This document shows, one piece after another, positions 1 through 7,428 of a stretch of DNA of 47,926 nucleotides. The stretch lies in NCBI GenBank assembly GCA_964463375.1, contig CAYXBQ010000020.1:1-47926 (forward strand), given 5' to 3'. Numbering within the stretch: position 1 is the first letter of the stretch; every line of letters starts with the position of its first letter. A model generated the notes under the pieces. That model was given only the letters and a program-made list of their open reading frames with translations, was not told the DNA's origin and searched no databases. The position numbers and the translations under genes are program-made. The DNA is from UMGS1696 sp964463375. Lineage in GTDB: Bacteria > Bacillota > Clostridia > Oscillospirales > CAG-272.

Positions 1-1
1 G

Positions 2-196
2 CAGGTCGTACTTTTTCGATAATGCCCGGATCGCAGCGTAGTCGGCAGCGGTGGATTCCATGGACAGACCATGTGCGGCACCCGGTGCGTCTACGTTCAG
101 CTCGATGGCTTCAAAGCCTGCTTTTGCCACAGCGGCAAAGGTCTGCTCCATATCCAGAGACCCTTCGACTGTCCAAGCGTTCAATGCTCTTTTCAT
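2..196 (-). CDS. Sugar phosphate isomerase/epimerase-type TIM-barrel protein, N-terminal part only
   Basis: The reading frame opens with ATG at 196, behind a GAGGTGAA ribosome site at about 201-208, and runs off the left edge, so only about 65 codons are seen. The N-terminus (MKRALNAWTVEG..., then FAAVAKAGFEAIELNVDAP) has the usual pattern of xylose-isomerase-like TIM-barrel proteins: a first beta strand with W/F, then a helix followed by a GFEAIEL strand. This family isomerises or epimerises sugars and inositols in the cytoplasm. The gene is divergent from the AraC regulator at 453, which makes it a likely target of that regulator. The exact substrate cannot be inferred from this fragment. 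Confidence 0.7.
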   Translation of the reverse strand, partial: MKRALNAWTVEGSLDMEQTFAAVAKAGFEAIELNVDAPGAAHGLSMESTAADYAAIRALSKKYDL

Positions 197-278
197 ATTT
201 TTCACCTCGCACGGAGAGTATTTTTTATCCATTTGTCCAGCTTTTCTCCAAAAGAGCGGGAAAAATGCGCCCATCCCC

Positions 279-307
279 TTTTCCTGGAGAGAAAACTGTG
301 CTATAAT
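279..307 (+). promoter_or_regulatory. Probable SigA promoter of the araC-sbcDC unit
   Basis: A perfect TATAAT -10 at 302-307, preceded by TGC (extended -10 form), lies exactly 17 bp after a weak TTTTCC -35 at 279-284. It points to the AraC gene at 453, leaving a leader of about 140 nt. A small hairpin (CGGGG 427-431, CCCCG 437-441) ends right at the GGGGAGGAA ribosome site of the AraC gene and could influence its translation. Confidence 0.5.
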
Positions 308-452
308 AACTATAATCAAAAATCCGTCTGTCTGCAATACCCTATCCGCTTGTTTTTATGGACAAATCGACTGTTTCCTGTTTTTCTGCGGCCGGTGGCA
401 GATCGGATGGATAAAAACCCTATGATCGGGGAAGCACCCCGGGGAGGAACCC

Positions 453-1313
453 ATGGAAAACCGATCCTTTTACCGCGATCTGTCGAAGGCAGGGCAGAGC
501 CAGCAGATCGACGAAGAACCGCTTGTGGTGAACTGCGCCGGCGCTTGCGTCTTTCACGAGCCCTTTCATACCTGGAACCGGGAGGGGCGGGTGGACTACT
601 ATCTGCAATACGTGACCCACGGTGTTCTGCAGGTGTGGATGGGAGAGCAGGTCGTGGCGATGCAGGCGGGCGATTTTCTGCTGACCCGTCCCCGCACGCC
701 CTACCGCTACTTCTATCCGGCGGCGCAAGAGGCAGAGGAAGGCGAGATGGGCTATCTTTGGGCCCACTTCACAGGCTTCCACGCCGGCAGACTGCTGTCT
801 CGTTTGCAGCTGGAGCCGGGGGTGATCTACAGCACAGGAGAGGGCAGTACCCGGATCCCGGAGATGTTCGATCAATTGTTTGCGGAATTCACCAGCCGCC
901 AGCGTGGCTTTGACGATGCCTGTGCCGCCCGGCTGACGCAGATCCTGGTCCAGCTCTCCCGTGCCGTATCCACCGCCAGCCACACCGCCGAACGAACTCT
1001 GTCCACCATCGTATGGTTACATAGCCACTTCACAGAGGATATCCCCATGGGAGAGCTGGCGGTCATGGAGCATTTGAGCGAGAGCCGCTACCGCACCGTA
1101 TTTCGCAAGCAAACGGGTCTGTCTCCCCGGGAATACCGGATCGCTTTGCGGATGCAGCACGCCTGTGACCTGCTGACCAGCTCCACCCTCAGCATCAACG
1201 AGATCAGCGCCGCCTGCGGGTACAGCGATGAACTGTATTTCAACCGACTGTTCAAGCGTCGGATCGGTGTGCCGCCGGGAGAATACCGGAGCCGGTGCCA
1301 GGAAGAAGCGTGA
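453..1313 (+). CDS. AraC-family transcriptional regulator
   Basis: This 286-aa protein has the two-domain layout of AraC/XylS regulators. Residues of about 10-150 form a cupin-like sensor (the YYLQYVTHGVLQVWMG and FLLTRPRTPYRYF segments are typical). A C-terminal double helix-turn-helix covers about 185-282, including LSESRYRTVFRKQTGLSPREY and INEISAACGYSDELYFNRLF. Such proteins usually sense a sugar or glycoside and activate nearby catabolic genes. The start is chosen for the GGGGAGGAA site 3 nt upstream. It faces away from the TIM-barrel gene at 2-196 and is followed after 24 nt by sbcD, so it may share a transcript with sbcDC, although its natural target is more likely the divergent gene. 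The ligand is unknown. Confidence 0.9.
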   Translation: MENRSFYRDLSKAGQSQQIDEEPLVVNCAGACVFHEPFHTWNREGRVDYYLQYVTHGVLQVWMGEQVVAMQAGDFLLTRPRTPYRYFYPAAQEAEEGEMGYLWAHFTGFHAGRLLSRLQLEPGVIYSTGEGSTRIPEMFDQLFAEFTSRQRGFDDACAARLTQILVQLSRAVSTASHTAERTLSTIVWLHSHFTEDIPMGELAVMEHLSESRYRTVFRKQTGLSPREYRIALRMQHACDLLTSSTLSINEISAACGYSDELYFNRLFKRRIGVPPGEYRSRCQEEA

Positions 1314-1337
1314 CATGACCAAAGAAAGGATGCCATT

Positions 1338-2510
1338 ATGAAGCTACTCCATATCTCTGACCTGCACCTGGGCAAACGGGTGGGGGAATATCGGCTACTG
1401 GACGAACAGGCGGTACTGCTTGACTGGGTGCTGGAAACGGCACGGGAAAACCACGTACAGGGGATCCTGCTTGCCGGGGATATCTACGACCGCTCGGTTC
1501 CCCCGGTGGAGGCAGTGGCACTGTTTGATAGCTTTCTCACCCGGCTGAGTGCCGAAAAGATCCCCCTGTTCGCCATCAGCGGCAACCACGATTCCCCCGA
1601 ACGGATCGCCTTTGGCAGTGAACTGTTTGAAAAAAGCGGGATCTATTTCTCCCCCGTCTACGATGGGCAGATCCGCACCATTCCGCTGGAAAACGAGGAC
1701 GAGCGGGTCTACATCCATCTTTTGCCCTTCCTCAAGCCCATCCACGTGCGGCAGGCGCTGGGGGAGCGTGTGGACGAGAGCGAGGGGGAAGAGCTGCCGC
1801 TGTCCTATAACGATGCCATGGCAGCCGTATTGTCCCGGGGCCGGCTGTCCCGAAACGGCTGCAACATCCTGGTGTGCCATCAATTTCTCACCGGTGCCAC
1901 CCGCTCCGATTCCGAGGAGGTGCCGTTGGTGGGGACGCTGGATGCCATCGATGCCACGCTTTTCGAGCACTTTGACTATGTGGCACTGGGACATCTCCAT
2001 CGTGCCCAAACCGTGGCGGGACGAGAGCACATTCGCTATTGCGGCACCCTGATGCCCTACGCCTTTTCGGAGACCGATACCAAGGGGTGTATTTTGCTGG
2101 ACACCGAGGGCGGGCTCCACACCACCTTCCTGCCCGTGCCTGCCGGTCTGACCCACACGCTCTCCACCATTACCGGCCCCTACGACACCCTGATCCGCCT
2201 GGACTACCGGGACAGCTGCCCCTATCGAGAGGACTATCTGCGGATCCTGTTGGAGGAAGATACGCCGGTGCCCGATGCTATGGCGAAGCTCAGCGTGGTG
2301 TATCCCCGTGTGGTGCAGCTGCAATATCAGGGACAGGGCGGCGTTGGTGTGACGGAAAGCATAGATGCGCCCGTAGAGGAGACCCTGTCGCCGGATGCAG
2401 TCTTTGCGGCATTTTTTGAAAAGCAAAACGGCATACCCCTGCCGGATGAGGACAAAAACACCATTTGTGCCCTGCTCAGGGAGGAAGGAGAAGACCTATG
2501 CGACCACTGA
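1338..2510 (+). CDS. sbcD: Exonuclease SbcCD, subunit D (Mre11-type nuclease)
   Basis: A 390-aa metallophosphoesterase-fold nuclease. The N-terminus shows the metal-binding motifs of the Mre11/SbcD family in order: SDLHLGK (D8, H10), LLAGDIYDR, ISGNHDSPER, LVCHQF and LGHLHRAQ. With SbcC it forms an ATP-dependent nuclease that opens hairpins and trims protein-blocked double-strand ends, acting in DNA repair and palindrome removal. The length fits the family. An AAAGAAAGGATG ribosome site precedes the start, and the 3' end overlaps sbcC by 13 nt, as expected for translational coupling of complex partners. Confidence 0.95.
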   Translation: MKLLHISDLHLGKRVGEYRLLDEQAVLLDWVLETARENHVQGILLAGDIYDRSVPPVEAVALFDSFLTRLSAEKIPLFAISGNHDSPERIAFGSELFEKSGIYFSPVYDGQIRTIPLENEDERVYIHLLPFLKPIHVRQALGERVDESEGEELPLSYNDAMAAVLSRGRLSRNGCNILVCHQFLTGATRSDSEEVPLVGTLDAIDATLFEHFDYVALGHLHRAQTVAGREHIRYCGTLMPYAFSETDTKGCILLDTEGGLHTTFLPVPAGLTHTLSTITGPYDTLIRLDYRDSCPYREDYLRILLEEDTPVPDAMAKLSVVYPRVVQLQYQGQGGVGVTESIDAPVEETLSPDAVFAAFFEKQNGIPLPDEDKNTICALLREEGEDLCDH

Positions 2511-5302
2511 AGCTGACCCTGCACGCCTTTGGCCCCTACACGGACACCTGCACCGTGGACTTTGCCGCCTTAGGAGATCGTGGACTGTATCTGATCACCG
2601 GGGAGACGGGGGCAGGCAAGACCATGCTGTTCGATGCCATCACCTATGCGCTGTACGGCGAACCCAGCGGCGACGGCAGAAAATCCCCCATGCTCCGCAG
2701 CCGACAAGCCTCTCCCGACGACAGCACCTATGTGGAGCTGACCTTTCTATGCCGAAACACCCGTTGGTACATCAAGCGGGTACTGGGAAAGGAGCGGGTC
2801 AGCCGCAGTGGCGAGCGCAGCTTTGTGAAGGGGCAGGAGGCGGAAATGGTTTGCCTGGACGACAGCACGATCCCGCCGGTCACCAAGGCCACCGAGATCA
2901 ACCATGCGGTGGAGGAGCTGTTGGGGCTGACCCGTGAGCAGTTCCGGGGCTGCGCCATGATCGCACAGGGGGAATTCCGGGATATTTTGTTTGCCAAGCA
3001 CGAGGACCGGCTGATCCTGCTGCGCAAGCTGTTCGGTACAGAGCGGTATGCCCACCTGACCGAGCGGCTGGTGGCAGAAACGGCACTTGCCAAAAATCGG
3101 TCGGAGGAAGCCGGTATGGCACTGCGGCAGCTGGTGGACAGACTGGCGGCACCGGGGGTAGAGCTGCCGGCAGTATTTGCCGATCCGATTGCCCACAAAG
3201 GGGAGCTGCTGCCGGTGCTGGATGCGCTGGTGCAGGAGGATGCAGAGGCATTGGCACTGCTGGAGGAGACCATCCATAAAAGCGAAGAGGAACAAGATGC
3301 CCTGACCGTGCAGATCACCAAAGCCGAGGCGGATCAAAAGCTGCTTCAGCAAAAGGAGAGCGCAGAGAAGAATAAGGCTTTGGCAGAAAAAAAGTATGCC
3401 CGATCCCATGAGGACTGGGAGCGTGCCTGTGAGAGACTCCCGGAGGTACAGGAAAAACGGCAGGATGCAGCACGGGCAGAGACACTGCTCCCCTTATGCA
3501 GGGAGCTTGCCGGCGTGCGGGAACGTGCCGCGGCACTGGAGACCCAGCTGGCAGCGGACAAAGCGGCGCAGGAAGATGGCAAGGCACGGCTGGCAGATAT
3601 GCAGGAGAAGTTAGCGGCGGTGCGGGCAGCGGCAGAGGAGGCTGGTCAGGCGCGAATGGAGCTGGGGGCAGCCGAGGCAGCCTGGCAGCTGGGCAACCAT
3701 ATGGCGCAGCAGTACCGGGATCTGCTGGCGGCCCATGAGACCTGGCAGAATACGGTGGCAAAATGGTCGGTTGCCGCACAGATGTATGCCCAAAAAAGCG
3801 AGATCGCCGACCGTGCCGCTGCCGGGTATCGGCGTATGGAGAAGGCGTATTTAGACGGACAGGCCGGGATCCTGGCGCAGTCCTTGCGAGAGGGAGAGCC
3901 ATGCCCGGTATGCGGCTCCGCCAGCCATCCATCTCCCACCGCACAGGCAGCAGACGAGCGTATCCCCACGGATGCCCAGCTGCAAAAAGCACAAAAGGCC
4001 AAGACTGCCGCCGAAGCAGACATGACCGATGCCGCAAGCGGAGCCGGGATCCTGCGGGGCAGCAGCGAACAAGCCCTGCAAGCCTTCCGGGAACGTATGG
4101 CGGCGGTATATCCTAAGGAGGACGTGACCGCACTCCGCTGGCAGGAGCCCACCGGTGCCACATCGTATGTGGAGAAGACAAGGGCACTGCTTGCCAAACA
4201 GGAAGAGGAGCAGAACACCACCGCCGAAAAGCTGAAACAGCTGCGGCGTAGGGCGGGGCGGCACCAGGAGCTGCTGGACTGCGTGACCCGTGGGGAAGAA
4301 AAGCTGCGGCAGGAAAACGCCCGGTTCCAGGAAGGGGAGGCAGCGCTGGCCGCCGGAGAAGCAGAACAAAAAAGCACCGCCCAACAGATCGCAACGCTGT
4401 TGACACAGGTGCCGGATATGCCGGTGGAGGTGTTGGAAAACCGGATCCTGACCCTGCACCGGAGCGCCGACCAGATCGAGGAGCAGTGCCGTTTGCTGGA
4501 AAAAAAGCAGGCCGAGGACGAACGGACAGCCGCCGCCTACACCGCACAGGTACACACGCTGGCAGAGCAGACGAAGGAAAGCATCGCCCATATGCTGCCC
4601 GCACTGCTGCAAAAACGGCAGGAAGGTGCATCGGCTCTGCGGGAGCTGCGGCGGCAGGAGAACGCACGGCATGGACTGTCCTATACCAGACAGGATGTGC
4701 TCCATCGGCTGCCGGACTGTATTGCGGCCGTCGAGCTGGCGGAGGGAGAATACCGGCGAAAGAAGCGGCTCTCCGACACGGCATCGGGGAATCTGGAAGG
4801 CCGGGAGAAAATGCCGCTGGAGACCTATGCACAGCTGCACCTTTTCGAGCGGGTCCTGCGCCGTGCCAACCTGCGTCTGTTGGCCATGACGGATGGGCGG
4901 TATGAGCTGCGGCGGGCAGAAGCGGACAATCTCAAAAACAAATCCGGGCTGGAGCTGGATGTAGTGGATCACTACAGCGGCACCACCCGGAACGTACGCA
5001 CGCTCTCCGGCGGGGAGGTATTCAAGGCATCCTTGTCTCTGGCGTTGGGTCTGGCAGACGAAACGGAATCGGTATCCGGCGGTGTGCGGATCGAGGCCAT
5101 GTTCTTAGACGAAGGCTTTGGCTCCCTGGACAGCGCATCCTTAGAGAGTGCCATTGCCACGCTGTCCCACCTGTCCGACGGCTGCCGCCTGATCGGGATC
5201 ATCTCCCACGTAGCAGGACTGCGGGAGCGCATCGATCGACAGGTCGTAGTCAGCCGGGACAAAAGCGGTAGCAGCACGGTACGGCTTTCGGTGGAAGGAT
5301 AG
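2498..5302 (+). CDS. sbcC: Exonuclease SbcCD, subunit C (Rad50-type SMC ATPase)
   Basis: A 934-aa SMC-like ATPase. The N-terminus has the FGPYTD segment and the Walker A motif GETGAGKT at about residues 34-41. Long charged coiled coils flank a central zinc hook CPVCG near residue 470. The C-terminus carries the ABC signature LSGGE and Walker B MFLDEGFGSLD. The start at 2498 gives the family N-terminus MRPLKLTLHAFGPY and has a GGAGAAGACCT ribosome site within the end of sbcD; an upstream in-frame start would add an unrelated extension. Together with SbcD it makes the double-strand exonuclease/hairpin endonuclease. No clear terminator follows before the promoter at 5332. Confidence 0.95.
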   Translation: MRPLKLTLHAFGPYTDTCTVDFAALGDRGLYLITGETGAGKTMLFDAITYALYGEPSGDGRKSPMLRSRQASPDDSTYVELTFLCRNTRWYIKRVLGKERVSRSGERSFVKGQEAEMVCLDDSTIPPVTKATEINHAVEELLGLTREQFRGCAMIAQGEFRDILFAKHEDRLILLRKLFGTERYAHLTERLVAETALAKNRSEEAGMALRQLVDRLAAPGVELPAVFADPIAHKGELLPVLDALVQEDAEALALLEETIHKSEEEQDALTVQITKAEADQKLLQQKESAEKNKALAEKKYARSHEDWERACERLPEVQEKRQDAARAETLLPLCRELAGVRERAAALETQLAADKAAQEDGKARLADMQEKLAAVRAAAEEAGQARMELGAAEAAWQLGNHMAQQYRDLLAAHETWQNTVAKWSVAAQMYAQKSEIADRAAAGYRRMEKAYLDGQAGILAQSLREGEPCPVCGSASHPSPTAQAADERIPTDAQLQKAQKAKTAAEADMTDAASGAGILRGSSEQALQAFRERMAAVYPKEDVTALRWQEPTGATSYVEKTRALLAKQEEEQNTTAEKLKQLRRRAGRHQELLDCVTRGEEKLRQENARFQEGEAALAAGEAEQKSTAQQIATLLTQVPDMPVEVLENRILTLHRSADQIEEQCRLLEKKQAEDERTAAAYTAQVHTLAEQTKESIAHMLPALLQKRQEGASALRELRRQENARHGLSYTRQDVLHRLPDCIAAVELAEGEYRRKKRLSDTASGNLEGREKMPLETYAQLHLFERVLRRANLRLLAMTDGRYELRRAEADNLKNKSGLELDVVDHYSGTTRNVRTLSGGEVFKASLSLALGLADETESVSGGVRIEAMFLDEGFGSLDSASLESAIATLSHLSDGCRLIGIISHVAGLRERIDRQVVVSRDKSGSSTVRLSVEG

Positions 5303-5331
5303 GCGTGTGGGCGTAATTTTTGGTTTTTATA

Positions 5332-5360
5332 TTGACACGCTTGACATAGTATGCTATAAT
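5332..5360 (+). promoter_or_regulatory. Strong SigA promoter of the small membrane peptide (toxin-like) mRNA
   Basis: Perfect consensus TTGACA (5332-5337), a 17-bp spacer and perfect TATAAT (5355-5360). Transcription should begin near 5367, giving a leader of about 110 nt before the peptide start at 5479. The leader has a GCCCC/GGGGC hairpin (5392-5417). Its CACCCTTC segment (5400-5407) could pair with the AGGAAGGGGGTG ribosome site at 5461-5472, a possible block on translation (inference). Confidence 0.88.
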
Positions 5361-5478
5361 ACAAGCAGAAGCTGAGAGACGAATGACGGTTGCCCCTGAC
5401 ACCCTTCTGAAAGGGGCCTCAATACTTTTTTACATAAGCTCCTTTCGTTGGGATTTCTCCAGGAAGGGGGTGACGTGC

Positions 5479-5607
5479 ATGGGTCTGGATACTATTCTTG
5501 TAGTATTTACCATTTTAAGCGGGATCGTTGCGATTATTGATTTAGTCAAGTATGCAATTGCTCTCGTTCGGTGGATCGTAAAGATGATCTGTAACGAAAA
5601 AAAGTGA
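5479..5607 (+). CDS. 42-aa hydrophobic peptide, candidate type I toxin
   Basis: The 42-codon frame encodes one hydrophobic helix (about residues 4-33, with an internal D-LVK and a W) and a lysine-rich tail ending NEKK. A strong AGGAAGGGGGTGA site at 5461-5473 supports the start at 5479; an earlier in-frame ATG at 5383 lacks such a site. Small membrane peptides of this build are typical of type I toxins (TxpA/BsrG/Fst-like), which damage or depolarise the cell membrane. I do not recognise the sequence family itself. The call rests on the locus: a consensus promoter, a long structured leader, a terminator at 5693-5720, and an antisense transcription unit overlapping the stop codon and the 3' untranslated region. 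It could instead be a regulatory membrane peptide. Confidence 0.7.
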   Translation: MGLDTILVVFTILSGIVAIIDLVKYAIALVRWIVKMICNEKK

Positions 5608-5637
5608 GCCGTCTGCGGCAACAGATGATGCTCACTT
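5597..5637 (-). terminator. Terminator of the antisense RNA
   Basis: An eight-pair stem (AAGTGAGC with GCTCACTT), an internal TCTG/CAGA helix and a seven-T run on the minus strand. It overlaps the stop codon of the 42-aa peptide on the opposite strand. Confidence 0.85.
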
Positions 5638-5713
5638 GGGTTGAATTGGAACTGTAAAGCTCCAATTCGTTATAACCTAATATATCATTTGGGGAGCCGT
5701 CTTCTCGGCTTCT
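5597..5713 (-). ncRNA. Candidate antisense RNA (type I antitoxin) of about 117 nt
   Basis: On the minus strand a consensus promoter (5720-5748) is followed by about 117 nt ending in an intrinsic terminator (stem AAGTGAGC/GCTCACTT at 5602-5637, then seven Ts at 5597-5603). No open frame of note lies in between. The RNA would fold into three hairpins (AGCCG/CGGCT, GAATTGGA/TCCAATTC and the terminator). It would be fully complementary to the last codon and the 3' untranslated region of the 42-aa peptide mRNA. This 3'-overlap layout matches txpA/RatA and bsrG/SR4 of Bacillus subtilis, where the antisense RNA promotes toxin mRNA decay or blocks its translation. Promoter and terminator are seen directly; function is inferred. 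Confidence 0.75.
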
Positions 5714-5720
5714 GTTTTTA
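5693..5720 (+). terminator. Terminator of the 42-aa peptide mRNA
   Basis: Stem AGCCG (5695-5699)/CGGCT (5706-5710) followed by TCTGTTTTTATT. It ends the plus-strand toxin-like transcript at about 5720, inside the -10 of the antisense promoter. Between 5608 and 5692 lies another hairpin (GAATTGGA 5643-5650, TCCAATTC 5661-5668) in the shared overlap. Confidence 0.7.
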
Positions 5721-5748
5721 TTATAGCACGGTTTTGTGGGTTTGTCAA
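5720..5748 (-). promoter_or_regulatory. Strong SigA promoter of the antisense RNA
   Basis: On the minus strand: TTGACA (5743-5748), a 17-bp spacer, then TGC-TATAAT (-10 at 5720-5725). It reads away from the phosphoesterase gene's 3' end and into the 3' end of the 42-aa peptide gene. Both hexamers are perfect, so this is unlikely to be chance. Confidence 0.88.
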
Positions 5749-5787
5749 GAGATAAACAGAAATCCGTTTCGGGTGCCTATTTTCTTC

Positions 5788-6903
5788 TCAATACACCACT
5801 TCATCCTTGCGCACGCCATCCTCTACCACATAGGCGTGGATCGTCTCTCCGTCTATCTCCAGTGCCGCACCGGTGTAGTAGGGCTTGCCGTCCTCGTTTT
5901 TCTGTACCGGCTTGGAGCTGACGAATACCGGGAAGGCTGCGTCCTTTCTGCCTTCGGTGTGGGGCGGGATCCGGTAGCAGGTGTGCATATGGCCGCAGAC
6001 CAGCAGGTCGATGCCCATTTCGGACAGCAGATCGGCCCAGCCCTGGTACACGTCTGCCGCTACGTCAAAGGGATGCTCGAAGTTTTCTACGAAGGGCACG
6101 TGGCAGAAGGCTACCTTTTTGGTCACGCCGGGTGCCATGTATTCCGTTTCCCGGTTGGCGATCATCTTTTGCAGATAGGCCGTTTCTCGTTCCCGGAAGG
6201 TGGTGAACTGGATGGTGCCGCCGTATTCTACGTTTGTGTCATACTTGTCCTCGCCGCAGTCCAGCACCAGACCCCACAGGCCACCCTGCCGGAAGGACCA
6301 GAAGGTCTCTCGTCTGCTGCCACGGAATGCCGTAGGACTGTAGCCCGGCAAAAGCTCCGATGCAGCACCACGGGTGTCGTGATTGCCACGGGAGTAGATC
6401 ACCGGCTTGGTACCGGCCACAGCACCGGAGGCCAGGGCAAAGGATACCTCAAAATGGGCAATGCTGGCGGAGGAGTCGTTGATGTCCCCGTTCAGGCACA
6501 ATAGATCGATGTCGCCGTAGGTGTCCACATACCGGCGGAAGTTTTCCAGCGGGATCTCCACCTGTCCGTGGGTGTCGGCAAACTGGAACAGATGAAGCTT
6601 GTCTCCCGTGACCGGCGTGAAGGTATAGGTCTCCCGGATCACCTCTTCGCCCTTGGGGAAGTACACCGGCTTTTCCTTGTACTCCACAAAGACGACCGTA
6701 TAGGCACCGGCCTTGTCCAGTGCGGCACCGTCCACGGGGATCTTGTGCATCTTCCCGTAGTGGAGCAGGCCGCATTCTTCGTCGGTGTAGCGCACGCCGT
6801 CCACTTCGATCCAGCCGATGCCGTCGGTGGTGGTGAGGAAGAGGATCTGGTAATCCTTCTCTACGGCAAAGACCGCCGGGTGAAATTTCAAATGTTCGTT
6901 CAT
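5788..6903 (-). CDS. Calcineurin-like metallophosphoesterase
   Basis: A 371-aa protein beginning MNEHLKFHPAVFAVEKDYQI, with a GGAGG site just upstream (6911-6915). The N-terminal 110 residues form a beta-sandwich-like domain (YQILFLTTTDGIGWIEVDG...). The rest carries the binuclear metal motifs of the family: FADTHGQ, LNGDIND, SRGNHDTRG, CHVPF and VCGHMHTCYR. The family hydrolyses phosphomonoesters or diesters; the substrate here is not evident. Its N-terminal extension resembles that of purple-acid-phosphatase-like enzymes. No signal peptide is visible, so it should be cytoplasmic. It is a single-gene unit with its own promoter (6941-6969). Confidence 0.85.
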   Translation of the reverse strand: MNEHLKFHPAVFAVEKDYQILFLTTTDGIGWIEVDGVRYTDEECGLLHYGKMHKIPVDGAALDKAGAYTVVFVEYKEKPVYFPKGEEVIRETYTFTPVTGDKLHLFQFADTHGQVEIPLENFRRYVDTYGDIDLLCLNGDINDSSASIAHFEVSFALASGAVAGTKPVIYSRGNHDTRGAASELLPGYSPTAFRGSRRETFWSFRQGGLWGLVLDCGEDKYDTNVEYGGTIQFTTFRERETAYLQKMIANRETEYMAPGVTKKVAFCHVPFVENFEHPFDVAADVYQGWADLLSEMGIDLLVCGHMHTCYRIPPHTEGRKDAAFPVFVSSKPVQKNEDGKPYYTGAALEIDGETIHAYVVEDGVRKDEVVY

Positions 6904-6940
6904 ATGTGTTCCTCCGGAATAGAGAATTGATATTGGTATC

Positions 6941-6969
6941 ATTGTACCACGTTGGACAGGAGATGTCAA
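6941..6969 (-). promoter_or_regulatory. SigA promoter of the phosphoesterase gene
   Basis: Minus strand: TTGACA (6964-6969), a 17-bp spacer ending in TGG, TACAAT (6941-6946). The start codon lies about 40 nt downstream. Confidence 0.85.
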
Positions 6970-7142
6970 TTGGTTTGTGAAAATGGGAATCCATTATCCA
7001 CGGGGAAAACGTAAAAAAAGACAAAAACATGAACGAAAGATTGTGTGATCTGTGTACCGACGATGATTGTTAAATGCGGTACAATGATAGTGCGACATAA
7101 GGTTGCAATAAAATACAGTCGAGATAATTCCGAGGCGTTATT

Positions 7143-7313
7143 ATGATGATCACAATTGTTGTGCAGATCGTTGGCATACTTTTCGCACTTTTACAAGTAG
7201 CGACATATATTGTAGTTCTTTTGGCTGGGCTGAAGTACCTTGGCATTTTAGACCGGATACAGGAAAAGAAAGCTCAAAACGATGAGCAGGCTATTACAGA
7301 GAAAAATGGATAA
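7143..7313 (+). CDS. 56-aa hydrophobic small protein
   Basis: An open frame of 56 codons starting ATGATG at 7143. Residues 3-35 are strongly hydrophobic (MMITIVVQIVGILFALLQ, then VATYIVVLLAGLKYLGIL) and the tail is charged (DRIQEKKAQNDEQ). This is the build of a single-span membrane peptide with a cytoplasmic tail. A GAGGCG site lies about 7 nt upstream, a TACAAT -10-like element sits at 7080-7085 without a convincing -35, and a hairpin terminator follows at once (7317-7344). The size and self-contained unit recall the 42-aa peptide 1.5 kb upstream, but there is no sequence similarity and I found no antisense promoter here. Function unknown. Confidence 0.55.
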   Translation: MMITIVVQIVGILFALLQVATYIVVLLAGLKYLGILDRIQEKKAQNDEQAITEKNG

Positions 7314-7316
7314 TAG

Positions 7317-7344
7317 ACAGCATCCTGAATGGGTGCTGTTTTTG
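7317..7344 (+). terminator. Terminator after the 56-aa small protein
   Basis: Nine-pair stem ACAGCATCC (7317-7325)/GGGTGCTGT (7331-7339) with a five-base loop, followed by TTTTT. Confidence 0.8.
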
Positions 7345-7428
7345 TATAGTGAAGTATTTTTTGCCCCATCCACGCCACTTTGCATATCCTGTAGTATGAC
7401 GTTACACGGCGCAAAGGAGAAGACCAAA

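Noticed and set aside
1395..2426. A 343-codon minus-strand frame opposite sbcD
   Set aside because: sbcD has all nuclease motifs in order; the antisense frame has none and no ribosome site.
7080..7085. TACAAT as the -10 of the 56-aa small protein gene
   Set aside because: No acceptable -35 at 16-18 bp; kept only as a remark in the gene entry.
7345..7428. An antisense promoter for the 56-aa small protein, by analogy with the 5.3-5.7 kb locus
   Set aside because: The only minus-strand -10-like sequence (TATACA) has no -35, and there is no T-tailed hairpin on that strand inside the gene.
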